Positions 1 through 6,866 are shown, numbered from the stretch's first letter. The stretch: 11,324 bases of DNA from Gammaproteobacteria bacterium (GCA_030830595.1 JAURMS010000191.1:1-11324); one strand, 5' to 3'. Made by a program: numbers and translations. The notes: generated by a model from the letters alone, not told the origin.

Positions 1-724
1 CCCGGGGGATCGGCTCGAACTGCCACGCCGCTTCCCCGGTCGTGGCGTCGAAGGCGAAAACCGTCCCCAGCGGGGCGTCGGTGCGCAGGTTGTCCATCAC
101 GAAGCTGCCGAGCACCACGACCCCGTTCACCACCACCGGCGCAGAGGCGAACTTGACCTCACCCTTCCAGCGGGAAGGACGGTCCCAGGTCACGCCCACC
201 GAGCCGCCCTCACCGAAACCGGCGCAGGGCTTGCCAGTTTCGGCATCGATGGCGTAGACCCGGCCATTGTTGGCCCCCATCAGCAGGCGCAGCTTGCAGG
301 CAGCGTCCTCCGCAGCTTCGGGATCGAGCCATTGGGAAACGCCCCGGCAGTTGTACTGGAAGGGCATGGTCTGATCGAGCTTGAAGCCTGGGTCGAACAC
401 CCAGCGTTCCTGACCGGTGGCCGGGTCGAGTGCAATCACCCGATTGAAGGGGGTGCAGAACACCAGGTTGCCGGCGGCAATGATCGGCGTGGTCTGGGTC
501 GAGCTGTTGGCGATGAGGTCCTTGCCGCGCCTGGCCACCTCGCCCGTCGAGTAGCGCCAGGCCACTTCCAGCCGATCGACGTTGTCGGGGGTGATCTGGC
601 GCGCCGTCGAATAACGCGTGCCGGCGGCATCCCCACCGTAATGCGACCAGGTGGCCGGCGCTGCGCCGGCCACGGAGGCAACCAGCCCCAGCAGCATCCC
701 GGTCCAGGGGCCGGGGCGGGTCAT
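1..724 (-). CDS. PQQ-dependent dehydrogenase, N-terminal 241 residues (3' end beyond left edge)
   Basis: The gene reads leftwards off the window, so only the N-terminal part is present. Residues 1-22 look like a signal peptide (MTRPGPWTGM, then a hydrophobic stretch ending in GAA), which suggests a periplasmic enzyme. The mature part opens with WSHYGGDAAGTRYS and ITPDNV, the usual start of PQQ beta-propeller dehydrogenases. PQQ-type repeats follow: CTPFNRVIALDPATGQERW (about 90-108), NNGRVYAIDAETGKP (about 152-166) and GTVFAFDATTGEAAW (about 220-234). The CTPFNRVIALD and CRGVS (about 126-130) signatures resemble the membrane glucose/quinate dehydrogenase branch, but the membrane-spanning N-terminal domain of those enzymes is absent. 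The ATG at 724 overlaps the TGA of the upstream ABM gene (ATGA), which implies translational coupling. Substrate is unknown. The catalytic residues and any C-terminal heme domain lie outside the window. Confidence 0.9.
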   Translation of the reverse strand, partial: MTRPGPWTGMLLGLVASVAGAAPATWSHYGGDAAGTRYSTARQITPDNVDRLEVAWRYSTGEVARRGKDLIANSSTQTTPIIAAGNLVFCTPFNRVIALDPATGQERWVFDPGFKLDQTMPFQYNCRGVSQWLDPEAAEDAACKLRLLMGANNGRVYAIDAETGKPCAGFGEGGSVGVTWDRPSRWKGEVKFASAPVVVNGVVVLGSFVMDNLRTDAPLGTVFAFDATTGEAAWQFEPIPR

Positions 725-1026
725 GGCGCCGACACCGGCACCAGGGGTTCGATGTGCGGCTCGCCGTCCAGGCAGGCCCAGCCATGCGGAGCCATCTCGA
801 GATGAAACGGCGCATTCGCATAACGCTCGTAGGTGGCCCGGTCAGCGAAGCCCTGGACGATCACGAATTCGTTGGCGTCAGCAGTTGCCAGAAGCTCATA
901 GAAGCTGACCCCTTCGATTTCACGAAAAGTGTCCTCGCGCAGCTTGAGTATCAATTCGATGAAGGTAGAACGCTTTTCTGGCTTAACCCTTATTCTTAGA
1001 TAATACGCGTAACCCGTTGTTACCAT
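721..1026 (-). CDS. Small ABM-fold (antibiotic biosynthesis monooxygenase-like) protein, 101 aa
   Basis: Length and pattern fit a single dimeric alpha/beta-barrel ABM domain: an opening strand (YAYYLRIRVKPEKR), a helix rich in charged residues (about 19-35), then FVIVQGFADRATYERYANAPFHLEM (about 53-77). Alternation of strands with the phrase 'A-x-YERYANAPFH' is typical of the family, which includes quinol monooxygenases, heme-degrading enzymes and many proteins of unknown role. No substrate can be assigned. It starts 2 bases after the E1 beta stop, with an SD-like AGGTAGGA overlapping that gene's end, and its stop overlaps the start of the PQQ dehydrogenase gene. It is therefore firmly inside the E1 operon. 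The first 20 codons are AT-rich and contain several codons rare in the rest of the window (CTA, AGA, ATA, AGG). A second ABM gene at 9674-9973 also precedes a PQQ gene. Confidence 0.8.
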   Translation of the reverse strand: MVTTGYAYYLRIRVKPEKRSTFIELILKLREDTFREIEGVSFYELLATADANEFVIVQGFADRATYERYANAPFHLEMAPHGWACLDGEPHIEPLVPVSAP

Positions 1027-1028
1027 TA

Positions 1029-2066
1029 CTATCCTACCTTGCGTACCGTTGAACCCGACGCGCCGACCGTGCTACGGATGGCCTCCTCGATCTTAGCCAG
1101 GCTGGGCACGTAGTACTGCTCGAGGTCGGGAGCGGCGGGTACCGGGGTGTGCGGGGCGGTCACCTTGACCGGAGCCGAACGCAGCGCCCCATACGCTTCG
1201 CAAGCCGCCAGGCTGACCAGCTCGGAAGCGAAGCTGCAGACGGGGTTGCATTCATCGACCGCCACGAGACGGCCGGTCTTGCGCACGCTGCCCAGGATGG
1301 TGGCGGTGTCCAGCGGGGAAATGGTCCGCGGATCGACCACCTCGACACGAATGCCCTCCCCGGCCAATTTGTCGGCCACCTGGTTGGCCAACGTCACCAT
1401 GCGGGACAGGGCCACTACCGTCACATCGGATCCCTCGCGGGTGATGGCCGCCTGACCGAAGGGGATGCTGTAGGACTCGTCCGGCACCTCGCAGGCATCG
1501 AGGTACATGGCCTTGTTCTCACAGAAAATGACCGGGTCGTCATCACGGATGGCAGTGGTGAGCAGACCCTTGGCATCGTAGGCATTCGAAGGCAGGACCA
1601 CCTTGATGCCGGGCACGTTGGCCAGCATGTTGTACAGCGACTGAGAATGCTGAGGTCCGGTGCCGAGACCGGCCCCGGTCATGGTCCTGATCACCACTGG
1701 AACCCGGGCCTTACCGCCAAACATGTAACGGAACTTGGCGATCTGGTTCAGGATCTGGTCGAAGCAGACACCGATAAAGTCGATGAACATCAACTCTGCC
1801 ACCGGCCTGAGGCCGGTCAGCGCGGCGCCACCGGCCATGCCGATGATGGCGGACTCGGTGATCGGGGTGTCGATCACCCTCCTCCTGCCGAATTCGGCAG
1901 CCAGCCCGGCGGTCACGCCGAAGGTGCCGCCCGCAGCCTCCTCGACGCCGCTGCTTCCCCCCAGGCCGCCGACGACGTCCTCACCGATCACTACGACCCG
2001 GGGATCGCGACGCATCTCCAGCTTGAGCGTCTCGTTGATCGCATCACGGATGTTTTTCTGAGGCAT
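1029..2066 (-). CDS. 2-oxo-acid/acetoin-type dehydrogenase E1 component, beta subunit, 345 aa
   Basis: This is the beta subunit of a heterotetrameric alpha2beta2 TPP-dependent E1 (pyruvate, branched-chain 2-oxo acid or acetoin dehydrogenase class). Visible marks are VVVIGEDV (about 24-31); VIDTPITESAIIGMAGGAA (about 64-82), whose glutamate E71 is the family's TPP-activating acid; GLRPVAELMFIDF; and the C-terminal transketolase domain with VEVVDPRTISPLD and TGRLVAVDE. Length is close to the usual 325-345. It follows E1 alpha with a single-base gap and has a GGGAG SD 8 bases before ATG, so both subunits are co-translated. GAGLGTGPQHSQS resembles the acetoin/PDH beta subunits. The true 2-oxo or hydroxyketone substrate cannot be told from sequence alone. 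No E2 or E3 gene lies in the window. Confidence 0.92.
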   Translation of the reverse strand: MPQKNIRDAINETLKLEMRRDPRVVVIGEDVVGGLGGSSGVEEAAGGTFGVTAGLAAEFGRRRVIDTPITESAIIGMAGGAALTGLRPVAELMFIDFIGVCFDQILNQIAKFRYMFGGKARVPVVIRTMTGAGLGTGPQHSQSLYNMLANVPGIKVVLPSNAYDAKGLLTTAIRDDDPVIFCENKAMYLDACEVPDESYSIPFGQAAITREGSDVTVVALSRMVTLANQVADKLAGEGIRVEVVDPRTISPLDTATILGSVRKTGRLVAVDECNPVCSFASELVSLAACEAYGALRSAPVKVTAPHTPVPAAPDLEQYYVPSLAKIEEAIRSTVGASGSTVRKVG

Positions 2067-2067
2067 G

Positions 2068-3036
2068 TCAGTAGCTCCCGTAAACGTCGGTGTAGAGATC
2101 TGGCGCCGAGGGCTTTGGCGCCGCCTTGGCGACGTCCACCGCCTCGTCGATGATCTCGCGAAGTTCCTCGTCGATCTCCCTCAACTCCTCGACGTCCAGC
2201 CCGAAGTCACGGGTCGCGCGCTCCTCGAACTTGATCAGCGGATCGCTGGTCTTGCGAAGTTCGTCGACCTCGCCCTTCTTGCGATAGGTCTGCATGTCAC
2301 CCTCGAAGTGACCGTACCAGCGCATGGCCACCGCCTCGATGGAACTGGGCCCCTCGCCGTCGCGAGCGCGCCGGACCGCCTCGGCCATGGCGTCGTACAC
2401 TGCAAAGAAATCCGTGCCGTCTACCTTGACTGCCGGCATGCCGAAGCCGGCCGCGCGGCGCGTGATGTCACCACCACCGAGGTGCCAGCTGGCGCCGGAA
2501 AACTCCGCGTAGCCGTTGTTCTCGTACATGAAGATCATCGGCAGCTTGTGGACCGCGGCCATGTTCATCGACTCGAACACCGTGCCCTGGTTGGAGGCAC
2601 CGTCGCCGATGAAAGCCAGCGCAACGCCCCGGTTCCCCAGCACCTGTGCAGTCAGGGCGGCGCCGATGGCGATAGGTGGCGCGCCACCGACGATGGCGTT
2701 GGCCCCCAGCATGCCCTTGTTCAGGTCGGCCATGTGCATCGAGCCGCCCTTGCCATTGCATAGGCCGCCCTGCTTGCAGTAGATCTCCAGCAACAGCCCT
2801 TCGATATCGCAGCCCTTGGCGATACAGTGGCCGTGGCCACGGTGGGTGCTGCCGATGTAGTCGGTGTCCTGCAGGTGCATGCAGGCGCCGACGGCGATGG
2901 CCTCCTCGCCGCAGTACAGATGAACGAACCCTGGGACCGTTCCGGCCTGGACCTCGCGACGCATACGCTCCTCGAATTCCCGGATCGCCCGCATGCGTCG
3001 GTAGGCGTCCAGCAGCATGATCGGATCGTAATTCAC
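2068..3036 (-). CDS. 2-oxo-acid/acetoin-type dehydrogenase E1 component, alpha subunit, 322 aa
   Basis: TPP-binding alpha subunit of the same E1. The thiamine diphosphate motif begins GDGASNQG at 144-151 and ends ENN at 172-174. The conserved STHRGHGH segment (63-70) carries the active-site histidines. YCGEEAIAVGA (41-51), GKGGSMHM and GANAIVGG are strong family signatures. FEGDMQTYRKKGE (about 244-256) corresponds to the TPP-contacting loop near the C terminus. The overall wording is closest to acetoin dehydrogenase AcoA-like and 'TPP-dependent dehydrogenase E1' proteins; the exact substrate is not resolvable. The start is GTG at 3036, chosen because AGGAG lies 7 bases upstream and the next ATG would remove conserved N-terminal residues. 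A candidate promoter and a 24-bp palindrome sit directly upstream. It probably heads the operon E1alpha-E1beta-ABM-PQQ dehydrogenase. Confidence 0.92.
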   Translation of the reverse strand: MNYDPIMLLDAYRRMRAIREFEERMRREVQAGTVPGFVHLYCGEEAIAVGACMHLQDTDYIGSTHRGHGHCIAKGCDIEGLLLEIYCKQGGLCNGKGGSMHMADLNKGMLGANAIVGGAPPIAIGAALTAQVLGNRGVALAFIGDGASNQGTVFESMNMAAVHKLPMIFMYENNGYAEFSGASWHLGGGDITRRAAGFGMPAVKVDGTDFFAVYDAMAEAVRRARDGEGPSSIEAVAMRWYGHFEGDMQTYRKKGEVDELRKTSDPLIKFEERATRDFGLDVEELREIDEELREIIDEAVDVAKAAPKPSAPDLYTDVYGSY

Positions 3037-3066
3037 GCGCGTACTCCTGACTGTAACCCCAAGCGG

Positions 3067-3096
3067 ACTATAGGGCAGTCACTCGTTAAAAAACAA
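3067..3096 (-). promoter_or_regulatory. Candidate sigma70 promoter of the E1 alpha operon
   Basis: On the minus strand a TTGTTT -35 (3096-3091) is separated by 18 bases from a TATAGT -10 (3072-3067). This would start transcription near 3060 and give a leader of about 24 bases before the GTG at 3036. The -35 lies inside the palindrome at 3088-3111. Inferred from sequence only. Confidence 0.5.
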
Positions 3097-3111
3097 TCAT
3101 GACTGTTTTTT
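3088..3111. promoter_or_regulatory. Candidate repressor operator in front of the E1 alpha operon (24-bp palindrome)
   Basis: A near-perfect inverted repeat: left arm AAAAAACAATCA, right arm TGACTGTTTTTT, 11 of 12 base pairs matching, no spacer. Its 18-bp core AAACAATCATGACTGTTT (3091-3108) matches the core of the palindrome at 7860-7885 at 14 of 18 positions, including AAACA and GACTGTTT. It covers the candidate -35 of E1 alpha and also the last codons and stop of the kinase gene. A TetR-type repressor site is the likeliest reading; no regulator gene is present. Confidence 0.6.
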
Positions 3112-3861
3112 TGAGGCCAAAGACTCCCACAGTGCGGTCCTCAGCTGGCACAGGTAGCCAGCCGCCTCGAACTGCAGTTGACTGACCCTACCCCCCGCCG
3201 CCCTGTAGGCATCCATCAGCAGCCTCCGTTCGCGCTCCTGCAACTGGTGGACGTTGGCGTACTCGGCAAGGTCGATCGCCACCTCGCCAATCCCGGCATA
3301 TTCCCAGTCGACCAGGCGTGGCGCAGTGTGGTCATCGACCAGGATGTTGCGGTGGTGCGGATCATTGTGGCAAAGCCCGATCTGCGCGCCCTCCTCCAGG
3401 GCAGTCAGCCAGGCCTCGGTCGTGGGGTCTGGTTCCGCGCCCAAAGCCGCGAGCGTGCTGCGCAGGGTCAGCCGCCTGACGCCCCCTGGTGGGGCGAGCG
3501 CGTGCAGGCTGGCGAACTGTCGCGCGATGCGCTGGAGGTTTGCGGTCTCACCCGCCTCCTCACGGCTCCAGTGGCGGCCGTGTATCCACTCGGTCACCAG
3601 CCAGCCGGCTTCGGGATCCGCCATCAATACGGCCGGGCCCATTGGGTAGGCCGCCTCGAGGGCAGCCAACTCGCTATGACGACTGGCGCCCCACTGCAGC
3701 GCAGACGGCTCGCCGATGCGAACGGCCACCAGCCCGTCGGCAGTCGGTAGACGCCAGACCACATTACAGACACCCCCTTCGAGCTTTTCGGCCCGGAAGA
3801 GCTCGGCCTTGAGGCGCTCTTGCAACAACACCGCCAAGGCCGGCGGCAGTGAGACGGGCAT
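3097..3861 (-). CDS. Thiamine-kinase-like phosphotransferase (APH/choline kinase family), 254 aa
   Basis: A small-molecule kinase with the aminoglycoside phosphotransferase fold. Brenner-type catalytic loop HNDPHHRN (165-172) contains the catalytic Asp167 and Asn172, and LVDWEYAG (183-190) carries the metal-binding Asp185. The N-terminal lobe has VCNVVWRL and VAVRIG. The family includes aminoglycoside, choline and thiamine kinases. Its place in a TPP-riboswitch operon, 2 bases after a PnuT-type transporter, makes thiamine the likely substrate (thiamine to TMP, as for ThiK), trapping imported thiamine in the cytoplasm. I chose the ATG at 3861 because it follows the transporter stop and begins the aligned domain. 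Longer in-frame starts would lie inside the transporter gene. The last codons (SKKQS, stop) fall within the candidate operator of the E1 operon. Confidence 0.75.
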   Translation of the reverse strand: MPVSLPPALAVLLQERLKAELFRAEKLEGGVCNVVWRLPTADGLVAVRIGEPSALQWGASRHSELAALEAAYPMGPAVLMADPEAGWLVTEWIHGRHWSREEAGETANLQRIARQFASLHALAPPGGVRRLTLRSTLAALGAEPDPTTEAWLTALEEGAQIGLCHNDPHHRNILVDDHTAPRLVDWEYAGIGEVAIDLAEYANVHQLQERERRLLMDAYRAAGGRVSQLQFEAAGYLCQLRTALWESLASKKQS

Positions 3862-3863
3862 GG

Positions 3864-4415
3864 TCACCGCTGTGAGGTCCGCCAGCTGCGGTAACCTGCC
3901 GCCGCCAGCAGCGAGTAACAGCCATACAGTCCCGCGGTGAGCCATAGCGCCTGGGACACGACCATCGCAGCAATGACCAGGTCGACGACGATCCACCACA
4001 GCCAGGATTCAAGTCGCTTGGTGGCGGTGAGCCAGGTGGCGAACAGCGAGGCCAGCGTGGTCACGGCATCGAGCCATGGCGCAGCGGAATCACTCCACCC
4101 GCTCATCACCTGGGCAAGAGGCCAGGACAGCAGCAGCACCCCGCAGGCGGCCAGTGCATGATGACCAAGCGGCCAGCGGGTCACCTGCAGGGCTTCACCC
4201 TGGGCAGCATCTCGCCACTGTCGCCAGCCATAGATGGCCATGGCTACGTAAAGCACCTGCAGGACGGTCTGGAGATAGAGCGCTGCCTCGACGAAGACCC
4301 AGATGAACAGCAGCGAAGACATTCCGCCCGCAATCCAGCAGGCTCGACGCTGGCGAATCGCCAGCCACAGGTAGGCGATGCCGAAGGCAACCGCGAGGGC
4401 TTCAGCCGCCCCCAC
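3864..4415 (-). CDS. pnuT: PnuT-type thiamine transporter (PnuC family), 183 aa
   Basis: A hydrophobic inner-membrane protein with about six to seven membrane segments. PnuC-family marks are YVAMAIYGWRQW (56-67, the conserved Y-G-W-x-x-W) and the C-terminal pattern RLESWLWWIVVDLVIA (134-149) followed by a membrane helix ending GYRSWR. PnuC proteins are facilitators for vitamins. Those in TPP-riboswitch operons (PnuT) take up thiamine, and trapping by a kinase gives direction to the flow. Here a kinase gene follows by 2 bases. The start is taken as GTG at 4415, which overlaps the end of the thiamine-binding protein gene by 14 bases; GAAGG lies about 6 bases before it. The sequence alone would allow another vitamin such as nicotinamide riboside; the riboswitch context decides for thiamine. 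Confidence 0.85.
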   Translation of the reverse strand: MGAAEALAVAFGIAYLWLAIRQRRACWIAGGMSSLLFIWVFVEAALYLQTVLQVLYVAMAIYGWRQWRDAAQGEALQVTRWPLGHHALAACGVLLLSWPLAQVMSGWSDSAAPWLDAVTTLASLFATWLTATKRLESWLWWIVVDLVIAAMVVSQALWLTAGLYGCYSLLAAAGYRSWRTSQR

Positions 4416-4644
4416 CGAACACCTTCAGGACAAACACCGAGCGCAGCTCGCCGGAAAAAGTCCGGGCCATCTCCTGCTCCAGTGCACCCATCACCGCGGC
4501 GAGATCCCCGCTGACCTGGGTGCTCATGGCGTGGGTCTCGACCCTGATCTGCTGGTGCGCGTGCAGGCGTGCAATGAAATCGTCGATCGGGGGCACGTAG
4601 TCAGCATCCAACGGATAAAGACTGATATCGACTGCGACTTTCAT
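4402..4644 (-). CDS. YkoF/MTH1187-type thiamine-binding protein, 80 aa
   Basis: A short ferredoxin-fold domain of the Thiamine_BP (formerly DUF77) family. The opening MKVAVDISLYPLDADYVPPIDDFIARL and the central THAMSTQVSGD (38-47, equivalent to the family's 'tN-x-MST-x-v-x-Gd' signature) are characteristic, as is a C-terminal strand SVFVLKVFGG. Characterised relatives bind thiamine or its HMP moiety. No signal peptide is seen, so it should act in the cytoplasm, although family members are also placed next to transporters. It is slightly shorter than the usual roughly 95-100 residues. The start at 4644 has AGGGA about 7 bases upstream and lies 10 bases after the receptor stop, and its end overlaps the start of the PnuT gene. 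Its precise role in uptake is unknown. Confidence 0.8.
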   Translation of the reverse strand: MKVAVDISLYPLDADYVPPIDDFIARLHAHQQIRVETHAMSTQVSGDLAAVMGALEQEMARTFSGELRSVFVLKVFGGGG

Positions 4645-4654
4645 GATGTTTTCC

Positions 4655-6715
4655 CTACCATTTGAACCGCACCGTCACCCCCACCTGCCGCGGATCTCCG
4701 AGGCGGAGGTAGAGTCTTTCCGGAAAATCCGGGGGCTCGTTGCCAAAGTAGAAACCGCGCACCGGGTAGCGCTCATCCAGCAGGTTACGAACCCAGGCTT
4801 CCACCGACCACGCCGCCGAGGTGTAACCGGCCCGCAGGTGCAGGAGCTGATAGGGGCGGCTGCGCTGGTCGTGACTCGCGTCATAGTAAAAGTCGTCCTG
4901 ACCGCTGAGGTCGAGGCGCGCGTGAAGGCCACGCGGGTCTCGCCAGGTGGCAGCCAGCGAGTACTGCAGACGCGGTGAGTGGGCCCAGTCGCGGCCGTCG
5001 AGAGTTCGTTCCCCGAAGCGATACCCCAGGTATTCGCTGCGGGAGGCGGACAGACCCGCCGAGAATTGCCACCACTCGCTGGGCGACCACGACAGGCTGG
5101 CCTCCAACCCCAGCGCCCTGCCACGCGCCGAGTTGTCCGTCAGGTAAACGAAGGTCAGCGGATCCTGGGGATCGAGCTGAAAGGAGGTAGCCACCTGCTG
5201 CGCCTCGCGACGCAGGTGAAACACCGAGACGTCCACCTGCGGGCCGCCCGGCCTGCCACCGCGCAGGCCGACTTCAGCGGCCCACAGGTACTCGGGATCG
5301 AAAGCCGTTCGGTCCTCGGGTACCGCAATGCCGATGTTGAAGCCACCGGCCTTGTACCCGCGGGAGAGCGAGGCCCATAGGCTGACGTCACTGGACCACT
5401 GATGCACCAGCGCAAGTTGTCCGCCCCACAGATCGTCTACTGCGGTAAATTCCAGCCCATCGGAGTCTGAGTAGTCCGCATCGCGACGCTCGAGGCGCAG
5501 GCCCGTGGTCAGCACCGTGGAATCACCCAATGGCCAGGCGATTTCCCCGTAGGCGGCCAGGTTCAAGGCACGATAACGACTGTCCAGCGCGCGCTCGTAG
5601 GGAAACTCCAGATAGAGCCCGTCGTCACGCTGGCGGTTGTCCTCCTCAAGGCCCAGCAGGTACGCGCCGGCCACCCACTCCAGCCCGTCGGCCTCGATCC
5701 CGGCCAGCCTGAGGTCCTGCGACCACGTCGTCCGTTCACGTAGGGTGCGTGAGAAAAAGTCGTAGGGTCCGTCCTCGCCCCAGGCGTCCGGGTTGCCCCA
5801 GTCACCATCGAAGCTGGACTCGATGGATGAATCCGCCAGGGTCGTCAGGCTGCGCCACTGGCGTGCGCCCCGGTCCCAGCGCAGGTCGACCGAGGCGCCA
5901 CTGGTGCGCTGCGCATCCCGCCCGGGACGATCAGCAAGGGTCCGGTAGGTGTTGTCGATGGCAAACGCATCGTAGCCGTTGTCCAGGTCGAGGTGCAGCA
6001 GCGCCAGGTCCAGCGACAGCCCCTCACCCAGGGCGAGGTGGATCTTGGCCCGCGCAGTCAGCTCGTCACGTCCGTTGGTGTCACTGCGCCCGAGGTAGGC
6101 GTTCCGCCTGAACCCGTCACTGCTGGCCTGCTGCACCGCAAGCCTCCAGGCTGATCCGACGTCTCCCAGCGCACCCCCAGCCGTCGCGCCGAGGGAGCGG
6201 AACGCATCACCCCCGAGGCTCGCCTCCACTCCGCGCTCGGACACCGGCTGCGGGTCTCGGGTCCTCACCTGGATCAGACCCGCCAGGGCGTTGGCGCCAA
6301 AGCGCGTGCCCTGGGGCCCCCTGAGCACTTCTACCTGCTCGACGTCGAACAGGGTCGCGACCATGCCGATACCGCTGAAGTCGATGTCGTCGAGCAGGAA
6401 GCCGACGGAGGGATTGGGCGCACCCTGGTACTGCTCCAGCTCGCCGATGCCCCGCAACTGGTAGTAGCGCGGGCGGGAACTCGCACCGGCCCATGACAGC
6501 GAAGGGATCCTGCCAAGAACCTCTTCCAGGTGCTGCACCGCACTGCCCTGCAGCTCCGCGGCATCCAGCACGGTGACGCTGGCCGGGAATTCGCCGACAG
6601 TCACTCCGCGAAGGCTGGCGGTGATGACCACCTCTTCGAGCTCGACCGTCTGCTGGGCATCGGCCGTGCCAACCGGCAGCAGCAGCCAGAGATAGGCGAA
6701 TGGGCTTGGTCGCAT
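4655..6715 (-). CDS. TonB-dependent outer-membrane receptor, probable thiamine receptor, 686 aa
   Basis: N-terminal signal peptide (1-20, ending TADA before QQ), then a TonB-box-like EEVVITA (27-33). The plug domain spans roughly 40-155 with LRGIGE, VGFLLDDI and VEVLRGPQGTRFGANALAG (128-146). A long beta-barrel rich in aromatic and polar residues follows and ends in VTVRFKW with a terminal tryptophan, the signal for outer-membrane barrel insertion. Length is normal for a small receptor without a signalling domain. The TPP riboswitch directly upstream, and the thiamine-binding, PnuT and kinase genes downstream, point to thiamine or a thiamine phosphate as cargo; comparative work has linked such receptors to THI boxes. 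ATG at 6715 is chosen because GGAGGA lies 5 bases upstream and the signal peptide begins there. An upstream TTG would run through the riboswitch's 3' side. Confidence 0.9.
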   Translation of the reverse strand: MRPSPFAYLWLLLPVGTADAQQTVELEEVVITASLRGVTVGEFPASVTVLDAAELQGSAVQHLEEVLGRIPSLSWAGASSRPRYYQLRGIGELEQYQGAPNPSVGFLLDDIDFSGIGMVATLFDVEQVEVLRGPQGTRFGANALAGLIQVRTRDPQPVSERGVEASLGGDAFRSLGATAGGALGDVGSAWRLAVQQASSDGFRRNAYLGRSDTNGRDELTARAKIHLALGEGLSLDLALLHLDLDNGYDAFAIDNTYRTLADRPGRDAQRTSGASVDLRWDRGARQWRSLTTLADSSIESSFDGDWGNPDAWGEDGPYDFFSRTLRERTTWSQDLRLAGIEADGLEWVAGAYLLGLEEDNRQRDDGLYLEFPYERALDSRYRALNLAAYGEIAWPLGDSTVLTTGLRLERRDADYSDSDGLEFTAVDDLWGGQLALVHQWSSDVSLWASLSRGYKAGGFNIGIAVPEDRTAFDPEYLWAAEVGLRGGRPGGPQVDVSVFHLRREAQQVATSFQLDPQDPLTFVYLTDNSARGRALGLEASLSWSPSEWWQFSAGLSASRSEYLGYRFGERTLDGRDWAHSPRLQYSLAATWRDPRGLHARLDLSGQDDFYYDASHDQRSRPYQLLHLRAGYTSAAWSVEAWVRNLLDERYPVRGFYFGNEPPDFPERLYLRLGDPRQVGVTVRFKW

Positions 6716-6722
6716 GCTCTTC

Positions 6723-6737
6723 CTCCCCGACGGGGAG
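6723..6737 (-). promoter_or_regulatory. Hairpin sequestering the Shine-Dalgarno of the receptor gene
   Basis: On the minus strand CTCCCC (6737-6732), loop GTC, then GGGGAG (6728-6723): a 6-bp perfect stem. Its 3' arm contains most of the SD GGAGGA (6726-6721) that lies 5 bases before the ATG at 6715. No U-run follows, so translational rather than transcriptional control is indicated. The 5' arm could alternatively pair with GGGAG at the 3' strand of the riboswitch P1 (minus 6774-6770), giving a simple on/off switch. The pairing scheme is inferred. Confidence 0.6.
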
Positions 6738-6769
6738 CACACGCGCGGTTTGAGACCACAGCGCGCCAA

Positions 6770-6866
6770 CTCCCTACGCCGGTACTAACCGGATCAGGTT
6801 CTACGGGTTCGCTGATGTGCTGTCAGGCAGCGCCAGCGTCTCAGGCCCAAACAGGCCACCCCGAGG
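6770..6866 (-). ncRNA. TPP riboswitch (THI box)
   Basis: The minus strand shows the conserved THI-box parts in order: GGGGTG, CTGAGA (near 6845-6840), then ACCCGTAGAACCTGATCCGG and TTAGTACCGGCGTAGGGA, almost matching the textbook consensus. Helices are visible: P3 CGCTG/CAGCG with an inner GCTG-CCTGA-CAGC hairpin, P5 CCGG-TTAGTA-CCGG, and P1 closing through CTC/GAG at the ends. It binds thiamine diphosphate and normally switches off thiamine synthesis or uptake genes when TPP is plentiful. It sits about 55 bases before the TonB-dependent receptor start, with the SD-sequestering hairpin between them as expression platform. Confidence 0.96.

Noticed and set aside
210..821. Long minus-strand reading frame (203 codons) overlapping the left PQQ and ABM genes
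   Set aside because: It is arginine-rich and out of frame with the PQQ-repeat protein, which matches its family throughout; a high-GC shadow frame.
1149..2153. Plus-strand reading frame of 334 codons opposite E1 beta
   Set aside because: Antisense to a highly conserved gene, low-complexity histidine/glycine-rich product, no family resemblance.
3088..3111. Palindrome with A/T-rich ends read as a terminator of the thiamine operon
   Set aside because: The stem has few G-C pairs and the second palindrome with the same core lies between divergent starts, where a terminator makes no sense; an operator explains both.
3106..3112. Run of seven A (minus strand) followed by C near the kinase end, a possible slippery frameshift site
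   Set aside because: It lies three codons from the stop, the alternative frame adds only a few residues, and the run is explained by the operator palindrome.
3097..3999. Longer version of the kinase starting at 3999
   Set aside because: The extra 46 residues lie within the PnuT gene and look like its shadow; the ATG at 3861, just after the PnuT stop, begins the aligned domain.
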